Source: Liolophura sinensis (Eukaryota; Mollusca; Polyplacophora; Chitonida; Chitonidae). From it: a DNA stretch of 64,000 nt. The notes below the pieces were generated by a model. It saw only the letters and a program-made list of their open reading frames with translations, searched no databases and was not told the DNA's origin. Where the stretch lies: assembly GCF_032854445.1 (NCBI RefSeq), contig NC_088299.1:7974324-8038323 (forward strand). Reading direction: 5' to 3'. This document shows positions 16,272-38,020 of the stretch, piece by piece (the first letter of the stretch is position 1; each line of letters begins with the position of its first letter). A program made the translations under genes and the position numbers.

Positions 16272-17582
16272 TTACACAGAATAAACACTTGGCCTAGAAA
16301 CGGAAGTCCCGGTGATTCGACCAGAAATTGTGCTCAAGGTGGGAGAGTCCCTCGGTTTGCCAACTTGACACAACGAACACGCCATTTTGAATATGGACTG
16401 CCTCATCGTATGACTACAGAAGGCGTACAGGAAACAGTTGAACACGGAATTTGCCACGACAAGCGTATTACAGATTTCAAGAAACGATCGGAACTTCCAA
16501 CTGCTAAAAACTTTTGTTCCGTGCACTGCAATCATGACACTAGCCACTGCCGAGCTACTGTTACACACGAAAAACATGGCCGATATGGCTAGCAGAGTTC
16601 GCGTTATTTGACCATCACGTGATTCAGGTTCTTTTAGTTTGGCTATCTTGGCTGCAGCAGACAAGGACTTTCGAAGTTTCTTCGACAAAGCCAACTGCCT
16701 GATGATAAGAGAATTCAGGACTGTCATCATGCAGAATGGTACAGCCACATTCAAGATGAAGCCAACCCAAAAGTTCACCATATTGTATTCTGGGCTGTTA
16801 CCAAGTGACGTCATAGCTATATCCCAGAAAGTTTCGTTCGTTATGGGATCTTGTTTCAAGATCGGGTATCTCCGAAACATGCGTGACATATTGAGAGCGA
16901 AGCCAAAGATGTACACGCAGACGACCACAATTTTAGCCCGAGTGCCAGTACGCATTTTTTGGGCGGTAATCGGATGGCAAATAGCTATGTAGCGTTCCAT
17001 GGTAAAGACAACCGTGATCCAAATGCCGATGGTATAAAAGCACACTTGAAACGGGTTTATGTAGCAAGCAAAGATGGAGTACACAGACCGAAACGTTATG
17101 GATTTAGCGTCGAGTGAAGCGAACAAGCCCACGCTGTTGAAGGTCAACAGAAAGAGATCAGACAATGTCAGGCCTACGAAATAGACTACTGACGACGACT
17201 TCAATATTCCTTTACAAAGAGCAATAAGGACCAAGAGATTCCCTACTATTCCTAGGAACATCAAAGGCGGAGAAACAATTAGACGACATACAAAAGTCAT
17301 TGTTTCAAACACGACTTTGTCATGCGCCGATCCGCCTTCCAGGATACCAGCATTATTGTTCGGAAAGATCGTTTGCGAAGAGTAATTTCTGATGGTCTTT
17401 GTTGAATTCTCTTTAAAACCCAAATAGTCGCATTCAAAGGCCGGTTTACAATCCGCTGTGACAGTACTGTTAATAGCATCAGAGGTTGGTTCGCCTGGCA
17501 TGACGTCTTCGGACGAATAACCTCCGTTCGTCATCTGCAAACTAAGTATGATTATCTTCAACACTGTTTCGTAAGTTTCCAT
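16272..17582 (-). CDS. Class A (rhodopsin-like) GPCR, peptide-receptor type, 436 aa
   Basis: A seven-helix receptor, presumably in the plasma membrane and coupled to G proteins. Starting at the ATG at 17582 (METYETVLKI), seen: an N-terminus of about 95 residues with N-glycosylation sites (NST, NYSS); TM1 about 97-122 with GNLLVL; TM2 132-152 with LTLSDLFLL; TM3 ending in MERYIAICHP (ERY for the usual DRY); TM4 214-234; TM5 268-295; TM6 326-350; TM7 366-388 with NSVFNCFLYAF in the NPxxY position. The frame continues upstream only through non-ATG codons. A 3' splice site (TTACAG|GAACAG at 17,598) sits 15 bases before this ATG, suggesting a 5' UTR intron and a single coding exon. Extracellular loop 2 has no Cys, and TM6 lacks the usual CWxP. 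Its nearest relative here is the GPCR at 43.2-44.6 kb. FMRFamide-receptor-like is my best guess; the ligand is unknown. Confidence 0.88.
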   Translation of the reverse strand: METYETVLKIIILSLQMTNGGYSSEDVMPGEPTSDAINSTVTADCKPAFECDYLGFKENSTKTIRNYSSQTIFPNNNAGILEGGSAHDKVVFETMTFVCRLIVSPPLMFLGIVGNLLVLIALCKGILKSSSVVYFVGLTLSDLFLLTFNSVGLFASLDAKSITFRSVYSIFACYINPFQVCFYTIGIWITVVFTMERYIAICHPITAQKMRTGTRAKIVVVCVYIFGFALNMSRMFRRYPILKQDPITNETFWDIAMTSLGNSPEYNMVNFWVGFILNVAVPFCMMTVLNSLIIRQLALSKKLRKSLSAAAKIAKLKEPESRDGQITRTLLAISAMFFVCNSSSAVASVMIAVHGTKVFSSWKFRSFLEICNTLVVANSVFNCFLYAFCSHTMRQSIFKMACSLCQVGKPRDSPTLSTISGRITGTSVSRPSVYSV

Positions 17583-17847
17583 GACTCCGATCTGTTCCTG
17601 TAACGAGAATGTGACATGTCTATTATAAGCCTTTTGCCTTTTCTTTTTCTTGTTTACAAAATAAAATATATTATAACCAGTCAAATTGGTTCAGTCTTTA
17701 TATAAAGATTCAGTCTTTATATAATAAATTTCAGGTACGTCCGGATGACCAACTTAAGAAAACATATGCAATAAATATGACTTGATTTGTCAACAACATT
17801 CTTGAATGGCAAACATCGCCCACTTTTTCAAATGTAGATATTCGGGA

Positions 17848-18169
17848 GCGGTAGATCCAGGATCAATCCTGGGTCGAGTCACAACTAAGACTTTAAAAGA
17901 CGAAGTTGTAACTTTCCCGCTTGGCGTTCAGCATGAAGGGGATAGTGCAAAGACTGGTTGACCGTATCAGTATAATGGCTCGGGCGGGGCAAGTTACTTG
18001 CCTTTCATAAGTCGTCTCAGTGAAGCAGCACTAGATAAAAGAGCGGTGGAAATCCGTCCTGTAACAAGGAGGCACATTACTTGCACTCTAAAGGATTTCT
18101 TCGTCGTCATATGACTGAAAAATTGTTAAGTACGACGTTAAACCCCAAGAACTCACTCACTCACTCAAA
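17848..18169 (+). mobile_element. SINE family B, 5' truncated
   Basis: Starts inside the tRNA-like head (GAGCGGTAGATCCAGGATCA). Body and tail match the copy at 15,441, ending AACTCACTCACTCACTC. It lies 0.3 kb upstream of the first GPCR. Confidence 0.85.
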
Positions 18170-20185
18170 TGTAGATCACATACTGTTGAGCAAACACCTA
18201 GCTGATGTTTGCTTCACAAATTGTACACACATAGAACACCATTTATATTCAGTAATTACGAAGTGAATTTACCGCTCAGTGAACGGAAGCAGATGAGCAG
18301 ACTTCCTCACGCGCTCTTTCCTGGTAACCATGGACAACCCAGACTGAGCGGATGACGCATTTTATCCCGTTATTTGGATTTGTTTTATATCGTCAGAAGC
18401 ATTGACTATATATCTATAGCGTACTTGTGCAATTCGCAACCATAATTCTATATTCATCGATTAATTAACGCTTTTTTCGAAAATCTTTTTGACATATCAT
18501 ATCCATTTCCAAGATATATCCAAGATATGTGGAAAAATTTTCTTCTCATGCCGGGACAATAAATTAATCACAAGAAATTAATACGCATTTATAGACTATC
18601 AGATTGCAAAAAAAAAAAGCATGAATACTTTTAAAGCCGCCCGATTCATAAAATCAGACAAGTGACATTTTAAAGAACACAATGACATGCCGCCAGTATC
18701 GAACTGTGTGGTAAAAGCCAACTGATTCCTTGTAAATTCAAAATCCAGGGACGTAAAATAATATCAGACATTAGAAGAAAAACGGGTACAGTGGAAGGCC
18801 TGAACTGTAAGGTAACTTGGATGGTGTAAGTCAGCACTATATACTATGCATGTATATAAGATCAATTGTCCCTGCAAAAAATAGTCTGCCTGCATTCCCC
18901 AGTGACCTATCGGAATGACATAAAGGAAGATCTCGTTTTAACCCCGACAGCTGCAATATGTACTGCTCCCTGATATGTTTTTTTTTTTCGTAAATGGTAA
19001 ACGAAACCCACTTTTCTATCATGTCATTTTTTGACTTCATTAACCTCTTAAATCCATTTTCTGATATCATATTTCGTCATTCAGATTGCACGTGCCTCTG
19101 AAAGGCTTTATGACAAATTACATGTACTAAAAACTGAGAGTTGAAATTTTTGGAAAAGTGAATGATTAGCCATGGTTTTACGAAATATCGGTAGAATATT
19201 ACAGCTGGATGTTAGCGATTTTCTAAAAGTGGTACGGGATTAATTATTTATGTACTTTCGAGCACAATATACTTGTAATTCAATGAAATATTTTATCATT
19301 AGCAAACCTCTTTGTTTACTGGATATATCACTGCATTTTGACATCTTCCCACGACCCAGGTTCAGCGTGCAAAGAATTTAAAGCTTTATATTTTGACAAT
19401 CACTGCTTTTATGGGAACACTCGTCCAAACCATTAGTTACATTTATACTGCCAAGAAAATCTGCGGCGTTTTCAATAAAAGACCGAAGGGATAGAGCCGA
19501 GCAAAATAAATGTATTTGGTCTCTTCATTAGCATATTGGATAACAACGTTCAACAGTACGATTTTCTGCACAAAATCGGAAACACACTTACCTGGCTGAA
19601 ATGGTATCAGGAGACCAATTCTTGAAGTCGTCCAAAGGCGGAGAAAAAATGGCTAGCCGCTTTTCCTGACGCATGTTATATATAGACCTAGCCCCTGACA
19701 GGCTGCCCAGCAAAATAACACCCACTGTTCACTACATATATTCAGTCGCGTGCTAATTTAGCATATTTGTAGTAACAACATGCACACACTTTGCGACCTT
19801 CCTGGAAACGATTCATAGGACACGATATTTTTTTGATTAGCCTAACTATATATAGCAACTATAACGGTCATGGAAACTTCCCTTTCAAGATTAACACATA
19901 GCCATAATAAATTGTAACTCTATTATTAGAAATTGTTGCCTTTAACCGACGAGGAATAGCTTGTAGAAATCCATCTCTTAATTCTTACCTCGATTGCCGC
20001 CTTGCGTCAAGGTGGTTGAAATGTGCTGTGATTTCCTATGATTTATGTATATGAAGGTACATATAACACCAATATAAAGTTGTTTCCAGAGAAAAATGGA
20101 AAACATCGAAAGGGCATCGATAAACTGCGTAAAAAATATCAATAGTTAAATACATAGATGCATTCTTTAATTACACCAATGCATG
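18170..20185. other. Intergenic; nothing recognised
   Basis: AT-rich sequence with only short frames. It could contain the 5' UTR exon or promoter of the GPCR on the minus strand, but no motif fixes it. Confidence 0.45.
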
Positions 20186-20484
20186 ATTTATTTATTTATT
20201 TGATTTATTTGATTGGTGTTTTTACGCCGTAGTGAGGAATATTTCACTTAGACGATGGTGGCCAACATTATGGTGGGAGGAAACAGGGCAGAGCCCGGGG
20301 AAACCCGCGACCATCTGCAGGTTGCTTCTTCCCACGTACGACCTTCCCACGTACGACCTTCCCACGTACGGCCGGAGAGGAAGCCAGCTTGAGCTGGACT
20401 TGAACTCACAGTCATCGCATTGATGAGAGGTTACTGGGTCATTACGCTGCGTTAGCGCGCTAATCAACTGAGCCACGGAGGCCC
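20186..20484 (-). mobile_element. SINE family A, full length, with three 15 bp direct repeats
   Basis: Runs from the tail TTTATTTATTTATTTGATTT through GGTGTTTTTACGCCGTAGTG, GGTGGCCAACATTATGGTGG and GAGCTGGACTTGAACTCAC to the head ending CTGAGCCACGGAGGCCCC. In the middle CCTTCCCACGTACGA is repeated three times (20,329-20,373), where other copies have it once. Confidence 0.9.
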
Positions 20485-21054
20485 CACCAGTGCATGACAT
20501 CTTTGGTTTATTCAAGCCAAGGCTATATAGTGTGTCGTGAACACAAGAGTTACTGAATGGAGTAAATATTAACTGACAATGAATAAATGCGTGGCTCGTG
20601 TTAGATATCACTAGCCTGTGAATACAAACTGGTTTTATTTATTTATTTTTACCAAGCACAGGTCAGAGAATTGGCAGATTCTCCGATCTCGCTGTTTGCG
20701 GGGAATTGGTGACAACACAATACTTTACCTTGTCACTCTGACGCGCTGATGAATGGATGGGTCCAACACATCCGATGTCCTACCACACCGTCTCGTGGTG
20801 ACGTTAATTTTCATTCCATTCCCGGATGAAAGTAATTGTTACGCCATGACGTCACAGAAAGATTGAACATTTGTGACCAATGTGTGGGCCATCGAGCTGA
20901 CCTATTTGCAGCAATACATCTTATACGATTGGTCACTTGCATGTCCTTAATCGACAATTCGGAAAGGTCTATTGTCAGTTAATTGCACATGTACTACTAA
21001 AGATCATTTATATTTGTGACGTACGCCAATCGCACCTTTCGCCTTTTTAAATTA

Positions 21055-21345
21055 AAATTGCGTACTTTGCGACCTTCATGCCCCCCTCGGGACATGGAAC
21101 CGTGCCTTCCACGACCATATTACTCTCGTAGAGGTCACGGAAGGATCTCAGTGTTCCGCGAGTTTGCGGGGACACGAAGAGGTTGTTGTCGGGGTTTTAA
21201 TAAAATTGTTTTAAGTTAAAACCATTTTATCTTAATTCTCCGCAACCCGGTGGAGAACGCGGAGGCCGCGTATCCGCGCCCCGTCGCGATTTCTGTAATT
21301 TTTGCGTCTTCCCCAAGGCATGAAGGTCGTAGATTTGTTTTAATT
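21055..21345. mobile_element. Candidate MITE with short TIRs
   Basis: TGCGACCTTCATGCC at about 21,066 is inverted as GGCATGAAGGTCGTAG at about 21,318. The interior is unusually GC-rich (GGAGGCCGCGTATCCGCGCC). Limits are approximate. Confidence 0.5.
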
Positions 21346-24170
21346 ACAACATCGGTGGGATTACCGCTATTAGCCGCCATATACCTGCATGTAAGTGACA
21401 GGATGTAGTCTCAATACTGTTCTCTGCTCTTTCACAACGTTGCAGTCTGTGAGACGTAACTCAGTCCGAAGTGTTTCACAACATTAGAGAGTTAACTTGA
21501 ATTAACGTTACTGCACAATGAAGATATATCGTAGCCAGCATGTGTCAGACCCTATTAATTTTCCATAAGCGACAATGTTAACGTTTTACACTGTAGCTCA
21601 ATCGCAAACATTCCGTGGCCAATAAACTTTGGTGTATACCTGTCCCAGCCTGTGAGAAAGCAGTCACAGAAATACTGACATAGGTTGACCGTAAAAATAT
21701 GGACCTTTCTATGTCGGCAGCTGGGAGGGGTGCCCAGCAACGCCAAGGGGACGCCACTCGTCACTAATCACCGCAAGTCTCCTTGTGTCCTCTCGCTCAG
21801 AGTGTCAAACTTTCATCCTTAAAACTCATACCTGCCCAAATTTTAGACAATTTCCATCGTTATAATACCAAGCATGCACCTGTACATCAAAAATGGCAGG
21901 CTTGCAGCGAAAAAAGACTTAAAACTACACAGAATGGTGTCCGGATTCCAGCAAAACACAATGCCAGGATATGACACAGGCTTGTGTTAGGTTTACGTAA
22001 TGCAAGTTGTGTGTTCGAAAGATGATTGAAATTACCTATACTCTGTGGTCATGAACATAACGTTGGTCGGTCAGCACCTTGTGCTTGTACAGAGAAAAAA
22101 AGATTTGGCTATTGCCTTATACTGCAGTATTGGTTTTCATTGTTTCGAACTTGCATAAATTTGATGAATGTACAATAACCGGGAGGCGACATTTTCTAAC
22201 TAAAATGTTGTGTCGACATGATGTGGACCCATCAATCTGTGAGCAGAAAGTGAGAGAACTGTGCCATTTTACAAAGAAATGGTTCTCAGGCATTGTTAAA
22301 CCCATCAAAAACGTAAAGATGTAAAATATTGCCTCGACGCGTATAGGTGACCCATAAATATTTCAAAAGAAGAGAGAAATGTCTCTCTGTTGTTCAAGAA
22401 CAAATAAACAGCTCGACGTATGGTCGCAATGGTCTTACATACCTAGGAGCTCAAAATTCTTCAGCATGGAGCGAGCACGAGAATTCATTGGCCAAGTGTC
22501 AGTTGGCCGCAACGAAAGAGATGCCTTATTGCATGGAGCTTTCAACGCCCTTTCAAGATGGATTTCTTTGCATGTTTTTAGTTTTCAGTTCTGTTGATAA
22601 TATCCCGGGAACAGGCGTTTTCCATTCCACAATTCCATTATTGCATTTAATGCTAACTGAATCTTATTACTTAGTAAATATACGCCATTTTAGATGAAAG
22701 CTTATAGCTTTCTTGAGTTTAATATGACAGGTTGTATGAAGGATGACCTTCAAGCAACCGTTTTGAGAAATCAGTCGCCACAAACGCCTGGCGTGCTTCC
22801 ATGACAACAAATGGTTGAAGAGACTTATGCTCTTATGCTCGTTGTTCCATCGATTCGAAGTGCAAGTCCATCCGTAGGTTTCATATAGGGAAGTCCGTCA
22901 GTAACTTACTTCACCGGAAAACTCACCGCCATCGGAAATATATGGATGTCCATTTTCGACGCTCTCTCACTTCGTCGTCTTTTGCATAACATGAACGCAC
23001 CATTTCGTAAATAAGATGTTGTGGTATACGTACGGTCGTCATATGAATCTAGGGACAGAAATGCAGAAAATTTAATTTTAAAATATTGCGTTGTCTTATT
23101 CGCCATGGGAAATTAAAGAAGAGAGAAATGTTATATTTTCATACAAAATAGCTCGTTTTTCTGTCACTTTAATTTTTGTGTGACAGATGTCAAAATGGTC
23201 GACAGAGAAATACTTCGCTTGTAAAATTTCGTCTTCCGATGATCGTAGCACAACTACACATGACTGGAAGTTCATGATCGCCAGCTTGTGCTTTTGCAAG
23301 TTTGGTTATGGAAAAACACAATGTAATCCCGCCTAGATCGAGGCATAGTTATGGTGAAGCATTTGATTTAGTTCATAAAATATTGGCCATAATTATGTTT
23401 TTCTTTAAATAAAATTTTAGAGTTATTTGTTCGCTCTCTTTGATAAAAAAAATGGTCGCATTTCCCGTGTTGTGGGTTGCGTGTAAGGTGACGGAGTCGC
23501 TAAATTCGGCCGACTCAATTTTAGGTAAATGTGACAATTTCTTTCTTCGGGAGATGAACATTGCCGATCACAAAGCGCTGCACTGCTCCGATTTACCGAA
23601 AATAGGTTCAGTGTTACAGGTTTGCTTTCGCCGGAGCCAGAAGAAAATTCATTTCATTCACTACGTGACAGTACATTCATCTTCAGACCATAAATATAGG
23701 TCCTAAAAATATAGCTATATTGCATTGTTTAAAATCTTTGTTTAAAACCTTGTTTTAAACATGTTTTTGCAGCCAATAGTCACAGATCTGGATGGATGTA
23801 CCGTTTAATACCACTCGTCGGTGTGGCTCAGTACTGCTTAGTACGTCAGTGCATCGTTAGACCCACGTTCGCGCGGCTAACGCTCTATAATCCGGCAACT
23901 GCACTGCACAATGACCAGACCCTCTAAACCCATGGGTACTATTTTTTGAGAATTAATGGTAGCGGCCTATGGCGTGAATGAGGAAAGACGCTGTATTGTT
24001 ATGCTATATGCCTGGTCCCCTTCTTACGTATATAATCTGGCTTAGCCTAGGGCCTATATGTAGATACCTACATCAACTAACATCGCTGCATTTTTGTGGC
24101 TAAATCTGCTTAAGTCATGGTGCTTGATCGGGGGCGTATGCTTAAGCTTATACACGAGAAACTGGAACAA
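21346..24170. other. Intergenic; nothing recognised
   Basis: No coding similarity or recognised repeat in either strand. The frames at 22,079-22,324 and 23,440-23,706 are not supported by any motif. Confidence 0.45.
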
Positions 24171-24179
24171 AACCATCTA

Positions 24180-24710
24180 CAACTAAAGTAAACAGAGGAC
24201 TAGTTCCAGGGTAAACTAGCAAAAGGCCAGATTTCAGCGGTTACGTGTGAAAATTTATCAACTATCACACTGTTGTCACTATTCAGTTTTTTTCTAGTTA
24301 CTCTCCATGTTACATACATCAAGCCCTCTATATTTTGTTCCTGTACAAACCAGGATTCTGCTGTGGGGACTAAGCATCCCCGAGAACCGGTTGCCTTTGA
24401 ATTGTCCCCGTGTGATTGTGGGCCAATATTAAATGTGGTGACAAGATGGCAATTTGAATCTTTCTGGATCAGAGACGCCTAATTAATTCTAACTAACATC
24501 CCTGCATTTTTTAAAACCTAATTCTGTTGAAGGCGTGTTGCTAGGGGGCATCCAGCATGTATGTTGTTGCTACGTTTTAGGAAGGCCAACCTACAACACA
24601 TGAACAGAAAGAATAAAACACCGACTGAGATTAATTGACAAGAGGCCGGATTTCAGTGGTAATACACGTGACCGTTTGCCAGCTAACACACTGTCGTCTC
24701 TGCTCTGGTT
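24180..24710 (+). repeat. Two direct copies of an interspersed repeat
   Basis: GCAAAAGGCCAGATTTCAGC with GGTTACGTGTGAAAATTTAT, and ACAAGAGGCCGGATTTCAGT with GGTAATACACGTGACCGTTT, are diverged copies of one sequence. Each is followed by an ACACTGTYGTC stretch. Further copies, as an inverted pair, are at 45,985-46,325. Confidence 0.6.
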
Positions 24711-25564
24711 TTATTCTATATGCTGTACTTCGGCATTTGGTCTGTGTATACTGTGACTAACATAACTGTTGTATTAGTCCCAGGTACAGGCTAATAAACA
24801 GTTGAGTACTTCGGCCTACCTGCACATGCACAGTTCTTTTGTTTCTTTCAGTAAGTCGCAACATTATATAACATTTTACTGAGCAAGAATACACATATCA
24901 TGGGGCCGGACAGATCACTTTTTCTCCAATAAGAATTTCTATCAATCGGTACACTACATTAAACAACTTGCAAAATAAGTTATCCCCCCTGATGATCTTT
25001 TGTTAATAGAGGTACGTTTCGGTAATCTCCTTGTACACAAACACGCGGTATGTCAAACGTCTATACGGGGAATTTATTTTTCCTCTGGGCTAGCTACAAT
25101 GTCGGATATCCGTGTCAAAGGATAGTCTGCGGTTTTGTTTCGTGTCAGTACACTAAATCCACAGAAAATCACGCCATTATTGAGAGGTAGTTAGGCATAC
25201 GTGCTGGACTGTGTTGGTAGAGCCGCTTAGTCAACAAGTCGAGAGCCGGCTCACTTTGCTTCACACTTCACAGCCTCAGAGGAGACCGGAATTTTATCTT
25301 TTCATTTTCAGTTTCTCACGTAATATCGACATTTTTCTGTCGGAGTGACGCAAACCTCCGTGTTGTTGGACAATACCTATGTCGATGGTCGGCTGTTTGT
25401 TTATGAGACTTGATAACTGAATAACACTACAGCGTTTTACACTAGGCGCTCTCTCCGTCCAACGTGTTGGTAAACTATAGACAGTTTCAGTCCCTACATG
25501 CTTTAGTGATACCCTTCACAGAAAAGTCAACTTTTAGCCTGCCAGCATTTCCAACGTTTCAACA
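24711..25564. other. MDP1 upstream region
   Basis: No gene seen. The MDP1 promoter and 5' UTR should lie toward the right end. The start context is CAACAATGG, with no TATA box I can support. Confidence 0.45.
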
Positions 25565-34142
<8,578 letters not shown>

Positions 34143-35690
34143 CCAGAAGAATTCTAATGAACTGTAGATGTGATATGGAGATTATTTCGTGAAGTTAAAA
34201 AAAAGTCGGGTTTTATGCCTTTTGTTTTGATTTGCCAATATGTAAATTGTGGAAGAATATTGAACTCGTAGACGAAAATTGCCGTCATTATGCATTTGTG
34301 CAAGATTTGAAGGGCTGTTATAACACGCATGTGCTTTATTCACAGATGAAGGTGTCTTTTACCAACAGTATTATCCCGATTTGGGATGTATGCTCTTGGG
34401 GTATAGCACAGATCGTTTGTCCCAGAGTGATCTCAGCCAATTTTGGGCACTGGGATCCATACTCCTTACAGCGCATGCATCGCTCTCTACCTGTAGGTTT
34501 ATATCACATCCATCAATAGCAGATTTTGTACAGAAATCTTGAACAACGCCGAGGTCACGGCGGTCACGGTGAAGAGGCAGGAAGTGATGTCAGAAAACAC
34601 AAACAATCCGCCTCAACCTTTGTCTCTAATAATACTTTATATGTATGTTTTTCCTTCATCTAAAGTATATGACCAACATGATTCTAACCAAAACCTAAAA
34701 CAATTTTATTGGTGAATGCTGATGGCAGTGGTGTAAAGCGATAGATAGCGAGTGACGCATGTGATGTAAGCAGTATGACTAAGATCTTTGCTGTAGCCAA
34801 AAAGTGTAAATCCTCAATAACGACGATGCTGTTACTTAAACCAATTTCTAAATGACACCAATTAGTCGGTGAAGTCTTTGCTGTTGTTGGCGTCAAAGGA
34901 CTGCTCTGAGATCGGAATTTCTGGATGGAATTTATTCGTTTAGACTACCATTGTTCTCTTGCGCAGAGAACGGCATGCGCCTGTGATCTGCTTATGTTCA
35001 CAACTACTTGTCCTCTGCCGCAAATCTTGATACAGTGATGTAGAGATAGCTAATTAAACGTAATCCAGACTGATTACTGGAAATTAGTTAGGCTTAAAGC
35101 TGTCATTGAACGCCACAAGAAATGCATTGTTTTCCCCACTCTGATTTTCGGCATTTTACAACCTACTTTCCTTTAAAAAAATGAATAGGTCTGCGTGACA
35201 ACGATGTGCGAAATACCGGGCGGTACACCTATTTCCTTGAGATTTTTTTTCTCTTCCCAGACATTGCTCTCTGCAATTGTACTACAAATTTTAATAAATA
35301 TTGTGAGAAGTGTATGGTTTATTTTAAAACTGTGTGGTTTCTGCTGATTACCTTAAACTTATCTAAGTGAGACGAAGTATTTTAGTAATAGATCTAACAA
35401 TAAAACCCAGTCACAAACAATATGAACAACAAATATATCACTCATGACCGCTGACCATTTTGCTTTCCTTCACTGTGACATTGAATAGCTCATGGTTTAC
35501 TTCGGGCACTACGGTTTCCTCCTCCGTATATGCAAAAACTTTTCATGTATGACGATAAACTCAGACCATGCAGAAAAACCTAAATCCTGCGCTTATACAA
35601 ATCTCTAATCTGAACTTGTTTGGGCTAAATTGTGCTAAAGGTTAAAATTTTGACTTCAAGGTGAAGAGCAACTTACTTTTTTTTTTATTT
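34143..35690. other. Likely MDP1 3' UTR, then intergenic
   Basis: No coding similarity. AATAAA at 35,293 is the clearest plus-strand polyadenylation signal, which would give a 3' UTR of about 1.15 kb; an earlier site cannot be excluded. Confidence 0.4.
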
Positions 35691-36002
35691 CACTGGTGTT
35701 TTACGCCGTATTCAAGAATGGATAAAGTACAAGGCTGTCTACGTTTGTAAACTGTTGTGAATAGATTTCTGTTACAACATTAATTTAAAGGATATGTCTG
35801 TTTTCCTTATTTAAGTAATTGACTTAAAAATACCGAACCAATAAATACATCTTAAAATGCCTGTATCAGAAATAAAGTAAGTAAATGATTAGATCAAAAG
35901 TCTTTCTCTTCCTTAAGAGCATATTGTTTACTGCCTCCTTCATTGTTGAAACATTGAATGTTAAAATGCATGTGAGTTCAAACTGAAAAACCAGTAGTAG
36001 TA

Positions 36003-36152
36003 GGAAGGTCTGTCAGCAACCTGCGGATGGTTGTGGGATCTCCCCGGGCTCTGCCCGGTTTCCTCCCACCATAATGCTGGCCGCCGTGGTATAAGTGAAA
36101 TAATCTTGAGTAAGGCGTAAAACACCAATCAAATAAATAAATCAAAAACCAT
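36003..36152 (+). mobile_element. SINE family A, 3' half
   Basis: GGAAGGTCTGTCAGCAACCT, GGGCTCTGCCCGGTTTCCTC, ACCATAATGCTGGCCGCCGT and GGCGTAAAACACCAATCAAA. A reversed scrap of the same SINE is at 35,690-35,722. Confidence 0.85.
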
Positions 36153-36746
36153 ATGACGTGAATAATGATGTCTTAAGTATATTTTCATGTTGGCGGGTTA
36201 ATGTCCAGAGCCTTTGTCATTTGTTGTTACCGGAACTAGAATAGCTCTTTTAACACAAGCGTTTCTTACGAACTTTATTTATTGGCGTGCGAAAACCTAC
36301 TCGTTGAAGCCTTATCAGTGTGAAATTTTATTTAGCGAATTGCTACTTGCTTTGCCCCCTTTTTGGATCTATCCATGCGTTTTTATGTTAGTATTTTGAA
36401 ACGGAATTGTGTAACCTAAAATAACCACGGCCATATTCCAATGTTCCGTATTTGTTTCATTATTGCAATTGTTTTTTGTTTTTTATCATGCTAGGGGTAT
36501 TGTTACCTTATTTTTACTATAACTATGTACATGTACACACTTTCATTCCCGCAGTGTAATTTTATTACTTTAATAGATTCTCATAAGAATATTACTCGCA
36601 TATAACTGAAAGACATTATTTTGTTCCCTCAAACCTGGTTGTATTATTCCTTTATGCTGATTACTGTCAAATGTATAGTTTTATCTATCACACTGTCTTT
36701 GTTACAGTCACATACTAATATATTTCGTGTGTTTTTATGATCTTCA

Positions 36747-36962
36747 AAAAATAATGTTAATTTTAACAAAAAGTCTTGTTTGAGTGATATATGTACTGTA
36801 GAATGTATTCTGTTATTGCAGTAGATTATTGTTTTAAATATAGCACACACATTCTGTTAACTCAGCATAAAGATTGTGTTAGACTAACAAAATAATGTGT
36901 TGAATATGACAGAATATTATGTTATAATAACAGAATACATTCTAGCATCACTCAGACCACAG
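36747..36962. mobile_element. MITE related to the copy at 2031-2289
   Basis: TAACAGAATACATTCTAGCA and TCACTCAGACCAC match the right part of the 2.0 kb copy (AACAGAATATATTCTAGCAT, CACTCAGACCAC). The left half is its inverse (GTAGAATGTATTCTGTTATTG). Confidence 0.65.
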
Positions 36963-37259
36963 ACTTTTCTAGATAAATGAACAGATTTTTTGTTTGAGTT
37001 TGGAAAATATACATTGCATGCATGTAAATCGATCCTAGCCTGCGAACTGTTCTCATCTGTCTTTCCAAAGATGTGACATTAGTATGTACACGAATTACAG
37101 AGAGAGGTTGAGATCTCTGTTTCAAGTTAACAACGACTAACAACGAATTCCAAGATTCACACTGTGTGTTTTCTCTGTCATCCGGGTTGTCATTGTTGTA
37201 GCTTAGGAACAATGATGTATAGGTCTCTCTACGTCTTTACGTAATATAACCTGGCGACC

Positions 37260-37500
37260 AGTCCATTGCTGGCTTATTTGATTAAAAATGTTCTTCTTGG
37301 CACATCTAGCCTGATCGGATCCAGGCCAATTTGGTCTTGTGTTCGAATCCCTGCATGTGGCTCATGCTGGTTTTGCTACCTACTGATTAAAGTTATGGAA
37401 AGTGCTTGGCCGAAGACGAAGGGCGGTAGTTTATTCTTGGCACCCCTGTTTCCTGTACCTATAAACCTGATCACTGTACTGTATGAGTGAAAAAATAAAC
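37260..37500 (+). mobile_element. Possible tRNA-derived SINE
   Basis: GTGTTCGAATCCCTGCATGTGG is a clear B box with downstream body sequence, GTATGAGTGAAAAAATAAAC and an A-rich end. The A box is poorly preserved. Confidence 0.45.
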
Positions 37501-38020
37501 AACAAAAAAAACAAATCATGTCGGAGTATACTGTACAGCGTTAAATACCAGACAAATATATAATATACAGTCCAATGGACGTATACATTGTTAAGTAAAA
37601 TTGCCTTTAGCCATAAGTACTCTATCTCCCAGCCTACAATATGCTGAGTTCAGCAGACAGATCAGTTGAGTTTGGTGAAAGAGTAAACTCTCTCCTTTTT
37701 TACTACACTGTTTTTGTACTACACTCATTTCCGGCGTAAAGACGAATTCTGTAATCTAGTATGCGAGTTCTTTTAGAAATGAGAACTTGCTTTCCAGACG
37801 AAGGACGTATACCTTAACCAATAAAATACCTGTATGATTCTCCATCTCGTTTTCATATTTGCTGTGCCATTGATTGAAATGTCCGCTACTCCGAAACTCG
37901 GGTTCACACGGTGCAACTTGTAGAATCCACTTGTTGAATCGATTAGTCGAATGAAAAGCGCCACCAACGATTTTATACGATTTGTAGAAGCTGACACATC
38001 GCATGGTTTCAATGCGGCTT

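Noticed and set aside
20222-20611. 129-codon minus-strand frame
   Set aside because: Composed mostly of a SINE family A copy.
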